From: Sphaerisporangium corydalis
GTDB taxonomy: Bacteria > Actinomycetota > Actinomycetes > Streptosporangiales > Streptosporangiaceae
Assembly (NCBI RefSeq): GCF_025506355.1
Contig: NZ_JANZYP010000021.1
Coordinates: 51,768 to 115,767, forward strand
Reading direction: 5' to 3'
Length of the DNA: 64,000 nucleotides
Below, piece by piece: positions 9,884-17,755 of the stretch; positions within the stretch are counted from its first letter, which is position 1, and each line of letters opens with the position of its first letter. Position numbers and translations under genes: made by a program. The notes beneath the pieces were generated by a model, which worked only from the letters and a program-made list of their open reading frames with translations, was not told the origin of the DNA and ran no database searches.

Positions 9884-10429
9884 TCAGGACTGCTGGGCGA
9901 AGGACGCGGGCTCGTCGTCGTCGATCTCGAAGTACGACGGCACCTCGGTGTGCCCCGCGAGCCGCAGCGTGCGGGCCAGCCAGCGGCGCTGGGCCTGCCG
10001 GGTCACCCCCACCGCGTTGTTGTAGAAGCGCCGCGAGTAGATGACCTTCGTCACCGCCGTGTCCAGCTCGGCCACCAGGTCGGGCCCCGCCGGGGTCTCG
10101 GCCAGGCGTTCGCGGAACCGCTCCTGGTCCATCACCGCGCGAAGGGCCCGCGACAGGTCGCTCTCGGCGTGCTCGCGCTCCTCGGGTCCCGCCGTGCGGG
10201 CCTCGTGGGTGGCCGCGGCCAGCAGCAGGCTGGTGGCCGGGTCCAGCGCGCGGGAGGCGGCCAGCTCCATGCACACCGCCGCCCGGCGGACCAGCGCCGC
10301 GTCCAGCGCGGCCCGCGCGGTCTCCAGGCGGATGTGCAGGCGGTCCAGCCGCCCCGCCCGCCAGGAGATGTAGACGGCGGCCAGCACGACCAGCACGCCC
10401 ACCACCAGGATGACCGTGGTCGCCGTCAC
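9884..10429 (-). CDS. LemA-like membrane-anchored coiled-coil protein
   Basis: 181 residues. One N-terminal membrane helix (about 4-23) with a short outside stub, then long charged helices. The stretch LDTAVTKVIYSRRFYNNAV and later PSYFEIDDDEP matches the ARRFYNDAV-type signature and C-terminal layout of LemA proteins, a helical family of unclear function, so I call it LemA-like rather than a bare hypothetical. Its GTG start overlaps the pimA stop (GTGA), placing it last in the pgsA-patA-pimA unit and suggesting a role in or regulation of the same envelope pathway. Confidence 0.65.
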   Translation of the reverse strand: MTATTVILVVGVLVVLAAVYISWRAGRLDRLHIRLETARAALDAALVRRAAVCMELAASRALDPATSLLLAAATHEARTAGPEEREHAESDLSRALRAVMDQERFRERLAETPAGPDLVAELDTAVTKVIYSRRFYNNAVGVTRQAQRRWLARTLRLAGHTEVPSYFEIDDDEPASFAQQS

Positions 10430-11604
10430 CGGGCCTCTCCCCCGGTGGCGCGCGCGCCCTCGGGCACCCGGGTCGCCTGCTCCTCCTCCACGCCGCCGGC
10501 CGCGACCGCCGTCACCGTCTCGTACACCCGCACGACGTCACGCGCCACCGTCGACCAGTCGTACTTGCGGACGGCCAGGCGCGCCTCGGCCGACAGCGTG
10601 GCCCTGCGCGCGGGGTCGTCGATGAGGGCGGCGGCCTCACGGGCGAGCGAGGCCGCGTCGCCCGTCACGAACAGCGCGCCCGCCTTGCCCTCGCCCAGCA
10701 CCTTGTTGAACGCCGGGATGTCGCTGGCCAGCACCGGGGCGCCGGCGGCCATCGCCTCGGCGAGCACGATGCCGAAGCTCTCCCCGTGGGTGTTCGGGGC
10801 GCAGAACACGTCCACGGAGTGGTAGGCGCGGGCCTTGTCCTGCTCGCTGACCATGCCGAGGATGCCGACGCGGTCGCGCAGGGCGGCGGGGACCTTGGCG
10901 AGCACGTCGCCCGCGTCGCCGGGCCCGGCGATGAGCAGCCGCAGGCCGGGCCGGTCGGGGGCGATGCGCGTGAACGCGTCCAGCAGGATCGGCAGGCCCT
11001 TGCGCGGCTCGTCCATGCGCCCGAGGAACCCGATCACGCCCCCGTCGGGACCCCAGCCGGGCAGCGGCTCGGCGTCGGCGTACCGGCCGACCGTGACGCC
11101 GTTGGGGATCAGGACCGCGTCGCCGCCCATGTGCTCCACCAGCGTCTTGCGCGCCGCGTCGGACACGGCGATGCGGCCGGAGATCTTCTCCAGCGCGGTG
11201 TGCAGCACCGGCGCCGACACCGACATGGCACGCGAGCGCTGGAAGGAGGCGTGGAAGGTCGCCACGATCGGGCCCCTGGCCGCCCAGCAGGCCAGCAGGC
11301 CGACCGAGGGCACAGCCGGCTCGTGCACGTGCAGGACGTCGAACCGGCCCTCCCGCAGCCACTTGCGCACGCGGTTGGCCGACAGGAACCCGAACGCCAG
11401 CCGCGCCACCGAGCCGTTGAACGGCACCGGGACCGCGCGGCCGGCCGAGGTCACGTAGAAGGGCAGGGGCGCGTCGTCGGCGGCCGGGGCGATCACCGAC
11501 ACGTGGTGGCCGTCGGCGATGAGCGCCTCGGCCAGGTCGCGGACGTGCGCCATCACCCCGCCGGGGACGTCCCAGGTGTAGGGGCAGACCATACCGACCC
11601 TCAT
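10426..11604 (-). CDS. pimA: Phosphatidylinositol alpha-mannosyltransferase PimA (GT4 family)
   Basis: 392 residues. Transfers the first mannose from GDP-mannose to phosphatidylinositol at the inner leaflet, starting PIM synthesis. GT-B fold: N-terminal domain with VCPYTWDVPGGVMAHV and HVHEPAVPS, C-terminal domain with GRMDEPRKGLPILLDAF and the retaining GT4 EX7E motif in ESFGIVLAEAMAAGAPV. The ATG start lies 7 bases after the patA stop. The gene order pgsA-patA-pimA is the classic PIM cluster of mycobacteria and relatives and indicates this specific function rather than a generic GT4. Confidence 0.9.
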   Translation of the reverse strand: MRVGMVCPYTWDVPGGVMAHVRDLAEALIADGHHVSVIAPAADDAPLPFYVTSAGRAVPVPFNGSVARLAFGFLSANRVRKWLREGRFDVLHVHEPAVPSVGLLACWAARGPIVATFHASFQRSRAMSVSAPVLHTALEKISGRIAVSDAARKTLVEHMGGDAVLIPNGVTVGRYADAEPLPGWGPDGGVIGFLGRMDEPRKGLPILLDAFTRIAPDRPGLRLLIAGPGDAGDVLAKVPAALRDRVGILGMVSEQDKARAYHSVDVFCAPNTHGESFGIVLAEAMAAGAPVLASDIPAFNKVLGEGKAGALFVTGDAASLAREAAALIDDPARRATLSAEARLAVRKYDWSTVARDVVRVYETVTAVAAGGVEEEQATRVPEGARATGGEAR

Positions 11605-11611
11605 GGCGCCC

Positions 11612-12526
11612 TCACCGTGGCTCCAGGTCGTCCAGCCACAGGCGCTGCAGCATGTGCCAGTCCTCGGGGTGCTCGGCGATGCCCTCCTGGAAGACGCGCG
11701 CCATGCTCTGGGTCATGACGGCGGCCTTCTCCTTGCGGGTGCCCTCGGCGGGGACGGGGATCTCCTCGTGGATGCGCACCCCCCAGCCGTCGCCCTCGAA
11801 CCACAAGGTCGCGGGGTGCAGCGCCGCGCCGGTCTGGATGGCGAGCATCGCGGGGCCGGCGACCATGCGCGTGCGGCCGTCGAAGAAGTCGACCTCGATG
11901 CCCGACTCGGTCAGGTCGCGCTCGGCGGGCAGGCAGATCGGGTGGCCGGCGCGCAGCCGCTGGGCCAGGGTGCCGAAGGCGTGGGCCGTGCCGCCCCCCT
12001 TGGCGGTGAGCGGCAGCACCTCCATGCCGAGGCTCTGGCGGAACGCGACGAAGCGGTCGTACAGCGACTCGGGCTTGAGCCGCTCCATGACGGTGGTGAA
12101 CGGGTATCCCCGGTGGATCATCCAGGCGCCGGCCAGGTCCCAGTTGCCCATGTGCGGCAGGGCCAGCACGATGCCCCTGCCGCTGTCGACGGTGGAGAAG
12201 ATCCTGTCGCCGTCGATGTCGTGCGTGCCGGTGAGGATGCGCTCCTTGCCGATCACCGGCAGGCGCAGCGCCTCCATCCAGTAGCGGAAGTACGAGCGCA
12301 TGCCCGCCCGGCTGAGGTCGCGGATCGAGGGGTCGGTGACGTCCTTGCCCGTCACGCGGGCGAGATTGGACTCCAGGCGGCGCACGAGCTTGCCGTGCCG
12401 CCACCACAGCAGGTCGGCGATGCGTCGGAAGGCCCACACGGCCACCGGCTCGGGAATTCTGGGCACGAGCACCCAGCCGAGGTGGAAAGCCCAGGCAACG
12501 AGCCGATCAATCAACGCGAGGTTCAC
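11612..12526 (-). CDS. patA: Phosphatidylinositol mannoside acyltransferase PatA
   Basis: 304 residues, LpxL/HtrB-type lysophospholipid acyltransferase fold. In PIM synthesis it acylates the mannose added by PimA. The HX4D catalytic motif is LPHMGNWD (His125, Asp130), and Glu202 in LPAERD matches the second catalytic residue described for mycobacterial PatA. The N-terminal amphipathic segment AWAFHLGWVLVPRIP is likely membrane-associated. GTG start. It lies between pgsA (48-base gap) and pimA. Confidence 0.9.
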   Translation of the reverse strand: MNLALIDRLVAWAFHLGWVLVPRIPEPVAVWAFRRIADLLWWRHGKLVRRLESNLARVTGKDVTDPSIRDLSRAGMRSYFRYWMEALRLPVIGKERILTGTHDIDGDRIFSTVDSGRGIVLALPHMGNWDLAGAWMIHRGYPFTTVMERLKPESLYDRFVAFRQSLGMEVLPLTAKGGGTAHAFGTLAQRLRAGHPICLPAERDLTESGIEVDFFDGRTRMVAGPAMLAIQTGAALHPATLWFEGDGWGVRIHEEIPVPAEGTRKEKAAVMTQSMARVFQEGIAEHPEDWHMLQRLWLDDLEPR

Positions 12527-12574
12527 CCCCTGAGATCGATGAGAGGACCTGTCCCGACAAACCAGGTCACATGT

Positions 12575-13174
12575 TTATGTTGGCACCGTCTGCCGGTAAA
12601 CGTGGACGATCCGCTGCCCGGCGGTGAAGGCGCTCGCGGCGGCCAGCAGCCACAGCCCCACCGCCAGGATGTACGGCACGCCGAGCCCGCCGAGGCCGGC
12701 CGCGACGAGCACCACCAGCAGCCGCTCCGACCGCTCGGCCAGCCCGACGTCGCACGTGAGCCCGAGCCCCTCGGCCCGCGCCTTGGCGTAGGACACCACG
12801 GCCCCGGCGACCAGGCAGAACAGCGCCACGGCGGCCAGGACCGTCTCGCCGGTCGACATGAACCACAAGATCAGCCCGGAGAAGATCGCCGCGTCGCCGA
12901 CGCGGTCGAGGGTGGAGTCCAGGAACGCCCCCCACGTGCTGCCGCCGCCGAGCATCCTGGCCAGGACGCCGTCGAGCAGGTCCGACAGCACGAAAACGGT
13001 GATCACCACCGAGCCCAGGAACAACTGCCCGCGCGGGTAGAACACGAGCGCCCCAGCGGCGACGCCGAGCGTGCCGAGGACGGTGATGACGTTCGGGCTG
13101 ATCCCCCGGCGGGCCAGCGCGCGGCCCAGCGGGGTGAGCACACGGGTGACGGCGGGACGCAGGAGCTTCAACAT
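12575..13174 (-). CDS. pgsA: CDP-alcohol phosphatidyltransferase, phosphatidylinositol phosphate synthase PgsA type
   Basis: 199 residues from the ATG at 13174 (MLKLLRPAVTRVLTPLGRAL), with GGAG four bases upstream; longer upstream readings are spurious. An integral membrane enzyme joining CDP-diacylglycerol with inositol phosphate in actinobacteria. The signature D-G-x2-A-R-x8-G-x3-D-x3-D is perfect (DGVLAR, eight residues, GAFLDSTLD). Several hydrophobic helices follow. First gene of the PIM-type unit; the neighbours patA and pimA favour the PI-phosphate synthase role over glycerol-phosphate or cardiolipin synthesis. Confidence 0.9.
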   Translation of the reverse strand: MLKLLRPAVTRVLTPLGRALARRGISPNVITVLGTLGVAAGALVFYPRGQLFLGSVVITVFVLSDLLDGVLARMLGGGSTWGAFLDSTLDRVGDAAIFSGLILWFMSTGETVLAAVALFCLVAGAVVSYAKARAEGLGLTCDVGLAERSERLLVVLVAAGLGGLGVPYILAVGLWLLAAASAFTAGQRIVHVYRQTVPT

Positions 13175-13479
13175 CGCGCTCCGATCGTAGGCCACGCGGA
13201 CCCCCTGCTTCGAACGGACTCCCCAAGGCGCGCCACCAGGCACGGGCCGGGTGCGACCAAGGACCGAACGGGGAAGGAAGAGGACGAGAGGGGAACGGAC
13301 CACGAACGGCCGGACAAGTCCCGGCGTCATTTCGCAAGCACTTTTGCCAGTTCCCTCTTGTGATCCGCGCCACAGAGGTAAATGGTGAATGCACCGCGCT
13401 CTCTCGGGCGGCGGGCGCGGCGGCGGACGATGTGGCCGCGTGCGGCGGCCGCATCCCACGGCGAAACGCGGGAGGCGAC
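13175..13479. other. Divergent intergenic region between pgsA and the EF-G-like gene
   Basis: About 305 bases without a supported gene. The stretch 13325-13380 (TTTCGCAAGCACTTTTGCC and following) is less GC-rich than its surroundings and is the likely promoter zone for the plus-strand gene. The pgsA side has no clear -10/-35 pair. Nothing else is recognised. Confidence 0.5.
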
Positions 13480-15639
13480 GTGCCGGACAGAACGACGGGC
13501 GGACCATCAGGAGCCGCGGGCAGGGCACCCTCGGCCGACCGGCCGGATGCGGTGCGCAATGTCGCGCTGGTCGGCCATTCCGGATCGGGGAAGACCACGC
13601 TGGTGGAGGCCCTGCTGGCCACCACGGGCACCATCCAGCGCACGGGCCGGGTGGAGGACGGCACCACCGTCAGCGACTTCGACGAGGTCGAGGTGCGCCA
13701 GCAGCGCTCGGTCAACCTCTCCGTCGCGCCGGTGACCTTCAACGGCATCAAGATCAACCTGATCGACACCCCGGGCTACGCCGACTTCGTCGGCGACCTG
13801 CGCGCGGGCCTGCGCGCCTCCGACGCGGCCCTGTTCGTGGTCTCGGCCGCGGAGGGCGTGGACGGGCTGACGCGCATGCTGTGGGACGAGTGCGCCTCGG
13901 TCGGCATGCCCAGGGCCGTGGTGATCACCAAGATCGACCACCAGCGGGCCGACTTCGACGACGTGGTGGCCACCTGCCAGGACGTCTTCGGCGACGGAGT
14001 GGCCCCGCTGTACCTGCCGGTCGTGACCAACGGCCACGTCAACGGCCTGATCGGGCTGCTCTCGCAGAAGTTCTTCAACTACGCCACCGGCACCCGCACC
14101 GAGAACGCCCCCGGCGCGGGCTACCAGGACCAGATCGAGGCCTACCGGGGCACGCTCATCGAGGGGATCATCCAGGAGAGCGAGGACGAGTCCCTCATGG
14201 ACCGGTACCTCTCCGGCGAGGACATCGACACCAAGGTGCTGATCGACGACCTGGAGAAGGCCGTGGCCCGGGGCGGCTTCTACCCGGTGCTCGCCACCTG
14301 CTCGACCCCCGGGAACGGCCCGGTCGTCGGCATGCGGGAGCTGCTGGAGGTGATCACCGCCGGCTTCCCCTCCCCCATGGAGCACCCGCTCCCGGAGATC
14401 ACCTCGATCACCGGCCGGCCGGTGCCCGCCCTCACCTGCGACCCCGAGGGACCGCTGGTCGCCGAGATCGTCAAGACCACCAGCGACCCGTACGTCGGGC
14501 GCATCAGCCTGGTCCGGGTCTTCTCCGGCACGCTCCGCCCCGACATGGTGGTGCACGTCTCGGGCCACGGCCTGGCCGAGCGCGGCCACGAGGACCATGA
14601 CCTGGACGAGCGCGTCGGCGCCCTGTCCTCGCCCCTCGGCAAGCTCCAGCGCACCACCACCAAGTGCGTGGCCGGCGACATCTGCGCGGTGGCCAAGCTC
14701 AGCCGGGCCGAGACGGGCGACACCCTGTCCGACAAGGACGAGCCGCTGCTGGTGACCTCCTGGACGATGCCCGAGCCGCTGCTGCCGGTCGCCATCCGGG
14801 CCAGGTCCAAGGCCGACGAGGACAAGCTGTCGCAGGCGCTCGGGCGCCTGGTCGCCGAGGACCCGACGCTGCGCCTGGAGAACAACCCCGAGACCCGCCA
14901 GCTCGTGCTGTGGTGCATGGGCGAGGCCCACGCCGACGTGCTCCTCGACCACCTGGCCAAGCGGCACGGCGTCGAGGTCGAGCGGGTGGACCTGCGGGTG
15001 CCGCTGCGCGAGACCTTCGGTGGCAAGGCCCAGGGGATGGGACGCAACGTCAAGCAGACCGGCGGGCACGGGCAGTACGCCGTGTGCCACGTCGAGATCG
15101 AGCCGCTGGAGTCGGGCGGCGGCTTCCAGTTCGTCGACAAGATCGTCGGCGGCGTGGTGCCCCGCCAGTTCATCCCCTCGGTGGAGAAGGGCGTGCGGGC
15201 CCAGATGGAGCGGGGCGTGCTCGCCGGCTACCCCGTCGTGGACATCCGGGTGACCCTGTACGACGGCAAGGCGCACTCGGTCGACTCCTCCGACATGGCG
15301 TTCCAGATCGCCGGGCAGCTCGCGCTGAAGGAGGCGGCGGCCAAGGTGCCCGCGTTGCTGCTCGAACCGGTGGACGAGGTCTCGGTGCTCGTCGAGGACG
15401 AGCACGTCGGGGCGGTGATGTCGGACCTGTCGTCGCGGCGCGGGCGGGTCCTCGGCACCGAGCCGGTGGGCCTCGGCCGCACCCTGGTGCGGGCCGAGGT
15501 GCCCGAGCTGGAGATCACGCGGTACTCCATCGACCTGCGGTCCATGTCGCACGGCACCGGCACCTTCCAGCGGGGCTTCCTGCGGTACGAGCCCCTGCCG
15601 GCCCACCTGGCCGACAAGCTCAGGGCGGCCTCGGAGTAG
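13480..15639 (+). CDS. Elongation factor G-like translational GTPase
   Basis: 719 residues from the GTG at 13480, which has GGGAGG four bases upstream; a longer frame from 13360 is possible. All five EF-G domains are present in order. P-loop GHSGSGKTT (32-40) is intact, but switch II reads DTPGYADF (Tyr100) where EF-G has DTPGHVDF, the switch I RGIT is RSVN, and the guanine motif is TKID rather than NKMD. The His-to-Tyr change affects the residue that activates water in canonical factors, so this is an EF-G-like paralogue, not the main fusA. Its role is unknown; ribosome association or ribosome-protection-type activity is inference. Confidence 0.85.
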   Translation: MPDRTTGGPSGAAGRAPSADRPDAVRNVALVGHSGSGKTTLVEALLATTGTIQRTGRVEDGTTVSDFDEVEVRQQRSVNLSVAPVTFNGIKINLIDTPGYADFVGDLRAGLRASDAALFVVSAAEGVDGLTRMLWDECASVGMPRAVVITKIDHQRADFDDVVATCQDVFGDGVAPLYLPVVTNGHVNGLIGLLSQKFFNYATGTRTENAPGAGYQDQIEAYRGTLIEGIIQESEDESLMDRYLSGEDIDTKVLIDDLEKAVARGGFYPVLATCSTPGNGPVVGMRELLEVITAGFPSPMEHPLPEITSITGRPVPALTCDPEGPLVAEIVKTTSDPYVGRISLVRVFSGTLRPDMVVHVSGHGLAERGHEDHDLDERVGALSSPLGKLQRTTTKCVAGDICAVAKLSRAETGDTLSDKDEPLLVTSWTMPEPLLPVAIRARSKADEDKLSQALGRLVAEDPTLRLENNPETRQLVLWCMGEAHADVLLDHLAKRHGVEVERVDLRVPLRETFGGKAQGMGRNVKQTGGHGQYAVCHVEIEPLESGGGFQFVDKIVGGVVPRQFIPSVEKGVRAQMERGVLAGYPVVDIRVTLYDGKAHSVDSSDMAFQIAGQLALKEAAAKVPALLLEPVDEVSVLVEDEHVGAVMSDLSSRRGRVLGTEPVGLGRTLVRAEVPELEITRYSIDLRSMSHGTGTFQRGFLRYEPLPAHLADKLRAASE

Positions 15640-15903
15640 GCGCGGGACGGGCGGCCGGGCGCGTCCGGGGTAAGGCGATTGTCACCCCCGGGAGCGGCCC
15701 GGTCCGCCCGGCCCGGCGCCGCGGGGCCGCCGGGGCCGAGGACTCCCAGGTGCCCCCGCGAAAAGCCCGCCCCCGCCGGGGCGGAGATCGTCCCCCCGCG
15801 CGGTCCCTGGTCTCCCTCCAGCCCCAGAGGTCACGTTCGCATCACGATACGATTTCTTTTATCAGGCCTTAGCACTTCATTGCCGATGCCAGACTGCTGT
15901 CCC

Positions 15904-17487
15904 ATGCGAAACGGACATCGGCCCCTGATCGCCGCGACCACCGTCGCGGCGCTCACCACCGGCGTCGCCTACCTTTTCGGACCGGGCGCCCCACCGGCGG
16001 ACAGCGAGACCAAGCGCGCGGCCCCCGCCGCCGCGCGGCCCGCCGCCGACGGGGCCTGCAAGGTGAGCGCGGCCTACCCCAAACGGCAGTTGCGGGGTGT
16101 GTGGATCGCCACCGTGCACAACGTGGACTGGCCGTCCAAGACGGGGCTCGACCCGGCCCGCCAGCAGGCAGAGTACGTCCGGATCCTCGACAACGCGGTC
16201 AAGCGCAACTTCAACGCGGTCTTCGTCCAGGTACGTCCCGCCTCCGACGCGATCTACAAGTCGGCCTACGAGCCCTGGTCGCAGTGGCTGACCGGCACCG
16301 CGGGCAAGGACCCCGGCTGGGAGCCGCTGCCCTTCCTGATCGCCGAGGCCCACAAGCGCGGCCTGGAGTTCCACGCGTGGTTCAACCCCTACCGCGCCGC
16401 CGACAAGGACAACGTCGCCAAGCTCCCGGCGAACCACCCCGCGCGCCTGCACCCCGCCTGGGTCGTCAAGCACGAGGGCCGGCTCTACTACAACCCCGGG
16501 CTGCCGGAGGTGCGCGCCCACACCGTGCAGGTCATCCAGGACGTGGTGACCCGCTACGACGTCGACGGCGTCCACTTCGACGACTACTTCTACCCCTACC
16601 CGGGCAACGGGACCACGTTCGCCGACGCCGCCGCCTTTACAAAGTACGGCAAGGGGAAGTCGCTCGCCGCCTGGCGGCGCGACAACGTGAACAAGCTCGT
16701 CGCCGAGGTCGGGCAGGCCGTCCACGCCGCCAAGCCGTACGTCAAGTTCGGGATCAGCCCGTTCGGCATCTGGCGCAACAAGTCCAACGACCCGACCGGG
16801 TCGGACACCAAGGGCCTGTCGTCCTACGACGCGATCTACTCCGACGCCCGCGCGTGGATCAAGGCCGGCTCGGTGGACTACATCATGCCGCAGCTCTACT
16901 GGCCGCGCGGGTTCGCCGCCGCCGACTACGCCAAGCTGGTGCCGTGGTGGGCCGCCGAGGTCAGGGGCACCGGGGTCCACCTGTACATCGGCCAGGCGCT
17001 CTACCGGGTCGGCGCCACCGACGTCGCCGCCTGGACCAAGGCCGGCGAGCTGCCCGCCCACCTGACCCTCAACCGCAAGTACCCCGAGGTGCAGGGGGAC
17101 GTCTACTTCAGCGCGGCCCAGATGGCCAAGAACCCCCTCGGCGTGCTGGACAGGATCGCCAAGGACCACTACTCCCGGCCCGCGCTGCCGCCGCTGATGA
17201 AGGCGCGCGGCGGCGGCCCCCCTGCCGCGCCGGCGGCGGTGCGGAACTCCGGCGGGACGCTGGCGTGGCGGTCCTCCCCCGGCGCGAGCGCCTACGCGGT
17301 GTACCGGGTGGCGGGCGCAGGACCGGACGCCTGCTCGACCGCCGACGCCCGCAACCTGCTGGCCGTCGTCCCCGCGACCGGCGCGGCGCAGCAGGCGTAC
17401 GCGGCCTCGGCCGGCGGCGCCTACCTGGTGAGCGCCCTGGACCGGCTCGGCAACGAGAGCGCGCCGGTCACGGCCACCTTGCCCTGA
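15904..17487 (+). CDS. Secreted glycoside hydrolase-like protein, GHL10/DUF187 (YngK/FenI type)
   Basis: 527 residues from ATG 15904 (MRNGHRPLIAATTVAALTTG), a signal peptide; another ATG at 15886 adds six residues. The TIM-barrel GHL10 domain (about 55-430) has RGVWIATVHNVDWP, NAVFVQVRPASDAIY, EFHAWFNPYR, DGVHFDDYFYPYP with acidic catalytic candidates, and KFGISPFGIWRN. A C-terminal fibronectin-like portion follows (about 440-527). The family includes enzymes active on peptidoglycan-derived or other glycans, but the substrate here is not known. A strong hairpin follows the stop. Confidence 0.82.
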   Translation: MRNGHRPLIAATTVAALTTGVAYLFGPGAPPADSETKRAAPAAARPAADGACKVSAAYPKRQLRGVWIATVHNVDWPSKTGLDPARQQAEYVRILDNAVKRNFNAVFVQVRPASDAIYKSAYEPWSQWLTGTAGKDPGWEPLPFLIAEAHKRGLEFHAWFNPYRAADKDNVAKLPANHPARLHPAWVVKHEGRLYYNPGLPEVRAHTVQVIQDVVTRYDVDGVHFDDYFYPYPGNGTTFADAAAFTKYGKGKSLAAWRRDNVNKLVAEVGQAVHAAKPYVKFGISPFGIWRNKSNDPTGSDTKGLSSYDAIYSDARAWIKAGSVDYIMPQLYWPRGFAAADYAKLVPWWAAEVRGTGVHLYIGQALYRVGATDVAAWTKAGELPAHLTLNRKYPEVQGDVYFSAAQMAKNPLGVLDRIAKDHYSRPALPPLMKARGGGPPAAPAAVRNSGGTLAWRSSPGASAYAVYRVAGAGPDACSTADARNLLAVVPATGAAQQAYAASAGGAYLVSALDRLGNESAPVTATLP

Positions 17488-17557
17488 TCCGCCCGGTCAC
17501 GCCCACTCTGCCCTGATCCGCCCCTCCGAGGCCGCGACCGGCCCGATGCGGCCTGAT

Positions 17558-17579
17558 CCGGCCCGCACGCGCGGGCCGG
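17558..17579 (+). terminator. Hairpin downstream of the GHL10 gene
   Basis: CCGGCCCGC (17558-17566) and GCGGGCCGG (17571-17579) form a perfect 9-bp stem with a 4-base loop, 70 bases after the stop. There is no T-tract, as is common for actinomycete terminators. Confidence 0.5.
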
Positions 17580-17755
17580 AACCCGGGCGGAGCACTGTGG
17601 ATCTTGGCTAAAGTGCGTGGTGGACGCGGGAACTCGCGGCCGGCCCCCGGCGGCGGGTACGCTCCGGGCGGCGCCAGGGGCGGTTCGCCGGCCCGGCCGC
17701 CGCGGCTCCCGTGCGGTGCCGAGGTTCCACCGGCGGACGGTCAGGGAGGTCAGTG

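Noticed and set aside
13360..13479. N-terminal extension of the EF-G-like protein from an upstream ATG
   Set aside because: The 40 extra residues have no family resemblance and the GTG at 13480 has a much better ribosome site.
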